Source: Nocardia sp. NBC_01327
Lineage (GTDB): Bacteria > Actinomycetota > Actinomycetes > Mycobacteriales > Mycobacteriaceae
Direction of reading: 5' to 3'
DNA: 64,000 nt
Assembly (NCBI RefSeq): GCF_035958815.1
Contig: NZ_CP108383.1
Location: 4,774,001-4,838,000 of the forward strand
Shown piece by piece: positions 58,680-64,000 of this stretch. The stretch's first letter is position 1, and each line of letters begins with the position of its first letter. A program made the translations under genes and the position numbers. The notes beneath the pieces were generated by a model, which saw nothing but the letters and a program-made list of their open reading frames with translations, was not told the origin of the DNA and ran no database searches.

Positions 58680-59447
58680 GTGGTGGTCATGCTCACCGGT
58701 ACCGACTGGTTGCGCGTCCTGAAGCCCGAGGCCGAACCGCGAAACGTACTGGTGTGCTTCCCGCCCGGCGGCGGCTCCGTCACCGCCTACCGCCCGCTCG
58801 CCCAGCGTTTCGGCACGGGCACAGCCGTATTCGCGGTGCAGTACCCCGGCCGCCAGGATCGCCTGGGCGACAAGTCGATTCCCGACCTCACCGAACTCGC
58901 GGACCAGATCGCCGCGGACCTGCAGCGCTGGCCCGCCGCACCGCGACCGGCCCTGTTCGGCCACAGCATGGGCGCGACCCTCGCCTTCGAGACCGCCCGC
59001 CGCCTCGAGGCAGCCGGTCGGACCCCGGCCCACCTCTTCGTCTCCGGCCGTCCCGCACCGACCTTCGAAGAACCGGGCCGCCTGCACCTGGCCTCCGACG
59101 ATGCCCTCATCACCGACCTGGAGCGCCTCGCCAACGACCCCGAACCGGTCCGCATCCTCCGCACCGAGCCGGCCCTCGCCGAACTGATCCTCCCCGCCGT
59201 CCGCAGCGACTACCAAGCGGTGGAGACCTACCGCTACCACCCGGGCGAGCCCCTGCGCACCCCGATCACCGCCCTGGTGAGTACCGCGGACCCCACCACC
59301 TCCGAGGCCCAGGCGGGCGACTGGCGCAACCACACCGCCGCCGATTTCGACACCGCCACCTTCCCCGGCGCCCACTTCTACCTCGACCTCCCCGAAAACC
59401 AGCCCGCCATAGCAGCTTTGATCACCCGTCGCCTGTCGCACACCTGA
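58680..59447 (+). CDS. Type II thioesterase (alpha/beta hydrolase)
   Basis: A 255-residue thioesterase of the NRPS/PKS editing type. It shows the oxyanion segment LVCFPPGGGSVTAYRPLA, VQYPGRQDRLGD, the nucleophile GHSMGATLAFETARRLE (Ser about residue 98) and the C-terminal His in FPGAHFYLD. GTG 58680 follows AAGGAG (58665-58670) at good spacing; ATG 58689 is an alternative. Enzymes of this type remove misprimed acyl groups from carrier proteins. No NRPS or PKS gene is in the window. Confidence 0.88.
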   Translation: MVVMLTGTDWLRVLKPEAEPRNVLVCFPPGGGSVTAYRPLAQRFGTGTAVFAVQYPGRQDRLGDKSIPDLTELADQIAADLQRWPAAPRPALFGHSMGATLAFETARRLEAAGRTPAHLFVSGRPAPTFEEPGRLHLASDDALITDLERLANDPEPVRILRTEPALAELILPAVRSDYQAVETYRYHPGEPLRTPITALVSTADPTTSEAQAGDWRNHTAADFDTATFPGAHFYLDLPENQPAIAALITRRLSHT

Positions 59448-59684
59448 GTTGTGCGCCCCGCCGCTCCGTTCTCCTTCGGGGCGACGGACAGTGCCGTATC
59501 GGTCTTTGGGGCCGGTGAGCCCGGCATCGCCTCGGGAACACCGCATCTCAGTGAGGAGGTGGGGCCGGGAGAGGTTGCCGGCCCAGTCCGGGCCTCGATG
59601 ATGCGATTAATTTCGGGCGGCCGGGGCGTCCATACTTGGAGGCGGGTCGATTCGCGGTCCGCCGGACTGCGACAAGGATTGACG

Positions 59685-60383
59685 ATGGCGACATATGTGC
59701 TGATCCCCGGTGCCGGGTCCGACTCTTCGTACTGGTACCTCGTTACCCCGCTGCTGCAGGCGCTCGGGCACGAGGTGGTTGCCCCTGATCTGCCGTGCGA
59801 GGACGAGAACGCCGGTTTGGCGGAGTACACCCAGGTGGTGGTGGACGCGATCGGTGATCGCACCGACCTGGTGCTGGTGGCCCAGTCCATGGGCGGATTC
59901 ACCGCTCCGCTGGTCTGCGAACGAGTGCCGGTCGAGCTGATGGTGCTGGTGGCGGCCATGGTTCCGGCGCCCGGCGAGACGCCGGGGGACTGGTGGGCCA
60001 ATACCGGTCAGCGCGAGGCCCGGCGAGCACAGGACGCACGGGAGGGCCGCGATCCCGATGCGCCGTTCGACCCGATGGCCACCTTCCTGCACGATCTGCC
60101 GCCGGATGTGCTCGCGGTAGCGCTGCAACAGCGCCCGCTCGACCAGGCCGAGGCGCCCTTCCTGAAGCCCTGGCCGCTGCAGAGCTGGCCCGACGTGCCG
60201 ACGAAATTCCTGCTGTGCCGTCAGGACCGCATGTTCCCGGCCGACTTCCAGCGCCGCGTGGTCGAGCAGCGGCTGGGTTTCACCCCGGACGAGATGGACA
60301 GCGGTCACCTCCCGGCCCTGGCGCACGCTCAGGAGCTCGTCGACCGGCTCGAGGCCTACCGCGCGGCCGCCGGGGTTCGCTGA
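59685..60383 (+). CDS. Alpha/beta hydrolase
   Basis: A 232-residue single-domain hydrolase. ATYVLIPGAGSDSSYWYLVTPLL starts the fold with the oxyanion loop, LVLVAQSMGGFTAPLVCERV carries the nucleophile Ser (about residue 67), and DSGHLPALAHAQELVDRL has the catalytic His (about 205). AAGGA before ATG 59685 supports the start. It is a small esterase/lactonase-like enzyme of unknown substrate, 237 bp downstream of the thioesterase. Confidence 0.87.
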   Translation: MATYVLIPGAGSDSSYWYLVTPLLQALGHEVVAPDLPCEDENAGLAEYTQVVVDAIGDRTDLVLVAQSMGGFTAPLVCERVPVELMVLVAAMVPAPGETPGDWWANTGQREARRAQDAREGRDPDAPFDPMATFLHDLPPDVLAVALQQRPLDQAEAPFLKPWPLQSWPDVPTKFLLCRQDRMFPADFQRRVVEQRLGFTPDEMDSGHLPALAHAQELVDRLEAYRAAAGVR

Positions 60384-60417
60384 CGGGATCAGTTGTCCGG
60401 GAAGGGGTTCCGGTCCC

Positions 60418-61194
60418 TCATTCGCCGAGGTACTCGGATTCGAGCACGAGATCCTTCAGGATCGACTGGTACTCGACGTGGGTCTTGTGCTCGACGGTCC
60501 GCCAGGTGCGCCCTTCCTCCCGCCGCATGTAGGCGAGGTAGTCGGGGACTCCGGGCACCTTGACATTGTCGGCGACCACGATCGTGCCGGGATGCAGCCA
60601 CCCGTTCTCCAGCATGGTCTTCAAGTCGGCCAGATAGGCTTCCTTGGCATGGTCGAGGAAGACGAATTCAACTGAGCCGGAAGAGAATCCGTGCTCGGTA
60701 ATGAGTTTCTGCACGGTCTTGCCGCCGTCGCCGAGGGTTCCGACAACCACGGTGACACGATCCGAGAGTCCGGCGTGCGCGATTATCGCCCGCGCCACGT
60801 CGGCATTGGCGGCGTTGAATTCCACCGACACCAGGCGCGCCCCCGCCGGCAGCAACCGACCACTGCGTACAGCGCTGTAACCACAGTAGGTTCCGAGCTC
60901 GAGCAGTAGCCTCGGCTGTGCCCGGCGCACCGCGGCGTCGAGGATCAAACCCTTCTCGTCCCCGACATTGACCAGCATGCTGCGGGTGCGGGCGAACCTG
61001 TCGATGGTGACGAGCACACTCTCCGGATCGCCTGCCGTCGCATTCGCGAGCACGTAGTCGCGGGCCGCCGCTTCCCGGCCGTCACCGATCTGGCCGGTGT
61101 GAGTGAAATTCCGCATGCCCAGCGCCATCCGGGCCATCGAATACAGTTGGCGGCCTCGATCATTGAGCGTCGACACAATCGTCCTGCCGGCCAT
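60418..61194 (-). CDS. Catechol O-methyltransferase-like enzyme
   Basis: A 258-residue SAM-dependent O-methyltransferase. LLLELGTYCGYSAVRSGRLLPAGARLVSVEFNAANADVARAII (about residues 92-135) is the SAM site typical of COMT-like enzymes; VEFVFLDHAKEAYLADLKTMLENGWLHPGTIVVADNVKVPG contains the metal-binding Asp and Asn positions. AGGAG six bases before ATG 61194 fixes the start; an in-frame GTG at 61212 is less likely. It probably methylates a catechol-type or other diol substrate. Confidence 0.88.
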   Translation of the reverse strand: MAGRTIVSTLNDRGRQLYSMARMALGMRNFTHTGQIGDGREAAARDYVLANATAGDPESVLVTIDRFARTRSMLVNVGDEKGLILDAAVRRAQPRLLLELGTYCGYSAVRSGRLLPAGARLVSVEFNAANADVARAIIAHAGLSDRVTVVVGTLGDGGKTVQKLITEHGFSSGSVEFVFLDHAKEAYLADLKTMLENGWLHPGTIVVADNVKVPGVPDYLAYMRREEGRTWRTVEHKTHVEYQSILKDLVLESEYLGE

Positions 61195-61498
61195 GGATTC
61201 TCCTGTGCTCACGGTGCACGGTCAGCGCGATTATGCCCGGACGTGACGCCTGCGGGACCGCCACGCCGGTCGGTGGAGCGACTGCTGACGATCTCTGCCC
61301 GATTCAGACCACTGCCTCTACCTGATCTCCCCGCCGGACTCCAGCTACTCTGTTCCCGTGCGTAGGCAATATCTACATCGTTGACAGTAGGATTACTACA
61401 CTGACAATCAGACATAAGTCTTGATTCGTCCGTTTTGTATTGGTTAAGCTGGGCGCAGGAAGGACCACCCGTATCCGATCAGCTCCTCGGGGATTGAT
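61195..61498. other. Divergent intergenic region before the sigma factor gene
   Basis: 304 bp without a gene. It is AT-rich for this genome from about 61365 to 61450, including direct TGACA repeats (61382 and 61402), the dyad GTAG-N5-CTAC (61387-61399) and the promoter listed next. The rest shows nothing I recognise. Confidence 0.5.
61381..61408 (+). promoter_or_regulatory. Predicted promoter of the sigma factor gene
   Basis: TTGACA (61381-61386), a 16-bp spacer and GACAAT (61403-61408). A GTTT-N15-GGGCGC pair (61432-61456) is a weaker candidate for autoregulated SigF-type initiation closer to the gene. Confidence 0.45.
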
Positions 61499-62314
61499 AT
61501 GTCAACAGAACACGCCACCTCCGCCAGCGCACCCCGCGTCCGGGCCGACAGCGATTCCTACGACAACATCGAACCTTGGCTGGCGACGCTCGCGAGCATG
61601 GATCCCAGCGATCCGGCCCGTGAACGGCTGCGCCAGGACATCCTCACCACATGCCTGCCGCTGGGTGAGCACATCGCGCGCCGCTACACCGGTCGCGGAG
61701 TCGACTACGAGGACCTGGTCCAGGTCGCCGCGATGGGTGTGGTGTTGGCGGTCGATCGATTCGACCCCGGATATGGCGCTCCGTTCCTGGGATTCGCGAT
61801 TCCCACGATCATGGGTGAGGTCAAACGCTACTTTCGCGACAGCACCTGGGCCGTACGGGTGCCGCGCAGCCTCAAGGAACTGCAGCAGCGGCTGATCACC
61901 GCGATCCCGCAGCTGGCCCAGGACCTGGGACACGAACCCACCGCGCGGGAACTCGCCGCGCATCTGCAGGTCGACCTCCTCGAGATCACCCAGGCGTTGA
62001 TCGCGGCCAACAGCTATCACGCGGACTCCCTCGACACCTCCGATCGCACGGACGATGACGGCGTGGCGTTCTCGCCACTGGAATCGCTGGCCACCACCGA
62101 CCCCGGCTATTGCCTGATCGAAGACTCGATCAGTGTCGGCCCCCTGCTGGCGGCGCTGCCCGACACCGAACGCGCCATCCTGATCATGCGATTCGGCCAG
62201 GACAAGTCCCAAGCCGAGATCGCTCAAATCCTGGGTGTCTCCCAGATGCAGGTTTCACGCATCCTGGCCCGCCTGCTGAGTGGACTACGCGCAGGTGTCC
62301 TGCGGGCCGCCTGA
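61499..62314 (+). CDS. Sigma factor of the SigB/SigF/SigG family
   Basis: A 271-residue stress-type sigma factor. Region 2 shows LGEHIARRYTGRGVDYEDLVQVAAMGVVLAVDRFDPGYGAPFLGFAIPTIMGEVKRYFRDSTWAVRVPRSLKEL (about residues 57-130), region 3 LAQDLGHEPTARELAAHLQVD, and region 4 LLAALPDTERAILIMRFGQDKSQAEIAQILGVSQMQVSRILARLL. It directs RNA polymerase to GTTT-N-GGGTA promoters (family knowledge). No anti-sigma RsbW-like gene is adjacent, so control must come from elsewhere. A CsbD gene with a matching promoter follows. Confidence 0.93.
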   Translation: MSTEHATSASAPRVRADSDSYDNIEPWLATLASMDPSDPARERLRQDILTTCLPLGEHIARRYTGRGVDYEDLVQVAAMGVVLAVDRFDPGYGAPFLGFAIPTIMGEVKRYFRDSTWAVRVPRSLKELQQRLITAIPQLAQDLGHEPTARELAAHLQVDLLEITQALIAANSYHADSLDTSDRTDDDGVAFSPLESLATTDPGYCLIEDSISVGPLLAALPDTERAILIMRFGQDKSQAEIAQILGVSQMQVSRILARLLSGLRAGVLRAA

Positions 62315-62357
62315 CCACCGAAACCCTTGCGGTCTCGAATTGTTTTGTCCCAGGCCT

Positions 62358-62382
62358 GTTTTGGATGTGAACTCGCGGGTAG
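62358..62382 (+). promoter_or_regulatory. SigF-type promoter of the second csbD-like gene
   Basis: GTTT (62358-62361), a 15-bp spacer and GGGTAG (62377-62382), 41 bp upstream of the CsbD start. This is an excellent match to SigF/SigB-type promoters, and it sits directly behind the sigma factor gene. Confidence 0.75.
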
Positions 62383-62423
62383 GACCAGTGTGTCCGTGCA
62401 ATTCGACTGTGAAGGAACATCCC

Positions 62424-62669
62424 ATGTCCGAGCATGACAAGAGTGGTCCGCGCGAAGGTATCGAAGGCGTCGTGGAGGATGTCAAGGGCCGGGTCAAGGA
62501 AGCCGCCGGCGCTGTTGTCGGTGACGACGACCTGCGCCAGGAGGGCCGGAGCCAGCAGGACAAAGCGGAATCTCAGCGTGAGGCCGCGAAGCATGAGGCG
62601 CTGGCGGAAAAGGATCGCGCTGAGGCCGAGGTGGAGGAAGCCCGTCAGCGCGCACATCAGGACCGTTGA
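62424..62669 (+). CDS. CsbD-like stress protein
   Basis: An 81-residue acidic, unstructured-looking protein with the CsbD core GIEGVVEDVKGRVKEAAGAVVGDDDLRQEGRSQQDKAESQREAAKHE. The C-terminal half is highly charged (Lys/Glu/Ala). ATG 62424 follows GAAGGAAC. It lies behind a SigF-type promoter, 109 bp after the sigma factor gene, and shares this promoter type with the CsbD gene at 16731. Function in stress is inferred from the family. Confidence 0.88.
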   Translation: MSEHDKSGPREGIEGVVEDVKGRVKEAAGAVVGDDDLRQEGRSQQDKAESQREAAKHEALAEKDRAEAEVEEARQRAHQDR

Positions 62670-62767
62670 GCAGAGAATTAGTGAACGCCGTAGCGTGCGA
62701 AGCATTTCCTCTCGGGCAGCCGGCCCTGGATGAGCGCTAGATTTCGTGTGGCGTTGTAATGCCGAAA

Positions 62768-62798
62768 CGGGTTGCCGGGCGGGACGCCCGGCAACCCG
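62768..62798. terminator. Strong terminator hairpin
   Basis: A perfect 13-bp stem, CGGGTTGCCGGGC and GCCCGGCAACCCG, with a 5-nt loop, about 100 bp after the CsbD gene and 96 bp before the convergent methyltransferase stop. It is likely bidirectional. The remaining 62670-62893 shows no gene. Confidence 0.85.
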
Positions 62799-62893
62799 CT
62801 CTCTGGTGGAGGATGTGGTTTGTCCTCAGCATTCTTGAAGAATGGCACGGATATCGCAAGGTGTGCGGGATGACACCCGGACCTGGATGCGGC

Positions 62894-63481
62894 TCAATCT
62901 CTTTCGGGGGACGGTATGACGATATCGATCCGTACATCGGCGTCGGCGTATGCGGCGGTGGGGGCGCAGTTCAGAGCGCTGAGGGCGATGTCGTTGGCTT
63001 GATCGCCGGTCAGGTGATGATCGTGTTCGGCGTGCCGCCAGTGTGACAACACAATGGTGGTGCCCGCGGTGAGTCTCTCGCTCATATCGCTGACTGTGGC
63101 AGCGAGTACGGGAGCGGGCAGATAATAGGCGACCTCGCTGAGAAAGACGAGGTCGAATTCGCGGTCCCAGCACCAAGGATCACCGAAAGCCCAGTGGTGA
63201 AAGGACACATTGGTAATGCCCGCGCAGCGATCCCGGGCAAGGGACAGGGCGTGCGGCGCGATATCGGTCGCGATGACCTGTCCGCAGCGCGTCGCCAGCG
63301 CACTGGTGATATGGCCATTGGCGCAGCCGGGCTCCAGTGCGGATCGGTAGTGCTGCTCGGGCAGTAGCGCCATCAGGAGGTTCCGTTTGCGAATCTCGTA
63401 CCAATGGGTGTCGAATTTCCACGGGTCGGGATCGGCGCGATATTTGGCGTCGAAGAACTCGGAATCGGTGCGGGGGTTCAC
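62894..63481 (-). CDS. NodS-like SAM-dependent methyltransferase
   Basis: A 195-residue methyltransferase. DAKYRADPDPWKFDTHWYEIRKRNLLMALLP opens the protein in NodS style, SALEPGCANGHITSALATRC is motif I (about residues 47-66), and IATDIAPHALSLARDRC follows with FDLVFLSEVAYYLPAPVLAATV. GTG 63481 overlaps the PIG-L stop as GTGA, so the two genes are coupled. Together with a PIG-L deacetylase it suggests modification of a sugar or amino-sugar, as in NodS-type N-methylation of deacetylated residues (inference). Confidence 0.88.
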   Translation of the reverse strand: MNPRTDSEFFDAKYRADPDPWKFDTHWYEIRKRNLLMALLPEQHYRSALEPGCANGHITSALATRCGQVIATDIAPHALSLARDRCAGITNVSFHHWAFGDPWCWDREFDLVFLSEVAYYLPAPVLAATVSDMSERLTAGTTIVLSHWRHAEHDHHLTGDQANDIALSALNCAPTAAYADADVRIDIVIPSPERD

Positions 63482-64000
63482 AAGAAGACCGTTTCGTTCA
63501 GTCCCAGGAGTCGTTCGATGACGTGCTCGGGGAGGATCGCGCGGTCGGCGGGGTGCGGGGAGAGCGGCTGCAACTGCGAGTGGAATGCCGCCGCGGCCCG
63601 GCGCTTGGTCCGCGAGCACCGATCCGGGAGGGCTACCCGCCGTGCACGGGTCCAAGCGATATCGGTGTCGGCCGGAAATGACCAGTGCCACAACCAGATC
63701 GGATATTCGATGACGCGCACTCGGCGCCTGCCGGCGGCGACCAGTGCGGCGCGGGCGGTGGCTTCGTGATCGGGATGTCCATCGTTGCGCAGCGGGATCG
63801 CGATCGTATCGGCGGACTCGATCGCGGTGTCGAGCAGTTCGGCCAGCCGCTGCTCGTGTTCGGTCACCGCACCGTCGGGGAGCCCGAGGCGCCGCACCTG
63901 GTCGATACCCAGGATCGTCGCCGCGTCAGCCGATTCCGCGGCACGAATCTCGGCGAGCTGAACAGGGGAGTGGGTCGGTGAATCCGGATGTGAGGCTTCG
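63478..64000 (-). CDS. PIG-L family deacetylase (partial, runs off the right edge)
   Basis: The 3' part of a PIG-L/LmbE-like zinc-dependent N-acetyl-sugar deacetylase. Visible are EASHPDSPTHSPVQLAEIRAAES near the right edge, RRLGLPDGAVTEHEQRLAELLDTAI, the metal-site segment NDGHPDHEATARAAL (HPDH, about 160 residues before the stop is its latest visible part) and HSQLQPLSP. The start lies beyond 64000. It is upstream of and overlaps the NodS-like methyltransferase. Homologues act in mycothiol or sugar modification. Confidence 0.9.
   Translation of the reverse strand, partial: EASHPDSPTHSPVQLAEIRAAESADAATILGIDQVRRLGLPDGAVTEHEQRLAELLDTAIESADTIAIPLRNDGHPDHEATARAALVAAGRRRVRVIEYPIWLWHWSFPADTDIAWTRARRVALPDRCSRTKRRAAAAFHSQLQPLSPHPADRAILPEHVIERLLGLNETVFL

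Noticed and set aside
58643..59546. Extension of the CoA transferase frame to a 757-codon product
   Set aside because: The extra N-terminal part is the antisense of the type II thioesterase gene and is Gly-rich without domain.
62759..63046. A plus-strand 95-codon frame before the methyltransferase end
   Set aside because: It begins in the terminator hairpin and runs antisense to the NodS-like gene.
1..64000. CRISPR arrays, rRNA genes, tRNA genes, transposases
   Set aside because: I looked for regularly spaced short repeats, tRNA arms and transposase motifs and found none that hold up.

Overview
The window is high-GC, gene-dense DNA with short intergenic gaps, many 1-8 bp start/stop overlaps, GTG/TTG starts and many TetR-type regulators. 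Together with a DevR (DosR) response regulator, an Rpf-type resuscitation domain protein, a SigB/SigF-family sigma factor, DUF4189 and Abhydrolase_9 proteins and a mutA-mutB-meaB operon, this points to a mycolic-acid actinobacterium, most likely Nocardia (inference from gene content; no rRNA or other marker gene is present).

Layout. 1-1.9 kb: right end of an integrated element (excisionase plus tyrosine integrase) whose integrase gene runs into the 3' end of an acyl-CoA dehydrogenase gene. 1.9-11.2 kb: chromosomal genes in small units (acyl-CoA dehydrogenase/TetR pair, secreted flavin oxidase, secreted trypsin-like protease, a DoxX remnant, a kinase-like protein). 11.2-12.7 kb: an ArsR-led operon. 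13-22.6 kb: acyl-CoA synthetase, a methyltransferase behind a possible 23-codon ORF, CsbD, DUF3097, the NfeD/SPFH pair and a Tat-exported phospholipase C. 22.9-32.8 kb: an organosulfur or sulfonate island with a TauD dioxygenase, an FMN monooxygenase, two complete ABC importers and an IclR regulator, interrupted by a secreted Rpf-like muralytic protein with a long structured leader. 33-42 kb: membrane and secreted proteins, an F420-type oxidoreductase, an amidohydrolase/TetR pair and a VTT membrane protein. 42-47.4 kb: methylmalonyl-CoA mutase operon with its MeaB chaperone. 47.5-47.9 kb: 152-bp tandem repeats. 48-57 kb: two MFS exporters, DevR, three regulator-controlled loci and a coupled flavin monooxygenase/nucleoside hydrolase/amidohydrolase operon. 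57-64 kb: a CoA transferase with unusual domain order, a type II thioesterase, an O-methyltransferase, a sigma factor with a CsbD gene behind it, and a methyltransferase coupled to a PIG-L deacetylase that runs off the right edge.

How genes work together. The sulfonate island can import alkylsulfonates or taurine and cleave the C-S bond to release sulfite. MutA/MutB/MeaB convert methylmalonyl-CoA from propionyl-CoA into succinyl-CoA. The sigma factor may drive the CsbD gene behind it and the distant CsbD gene near 16.7 kb: both carry a G(T/A)TT-N15-GGGTAG promoter. The clearest regulatory signals are the operator-like palindromes between divergent regulator/target pairs (near 3.06, 39.96, 50.84 and 54.93 kb) and across the ArsR start (11.24 kb). 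Several -10 boxes sit about 7 nt before a start codon, suggesting leaderless mRNAs.

Limits: all calls come from reading the sequence; no database search was run, and substrates of transporters, oxidoreductases and regulators are mostly unknown.
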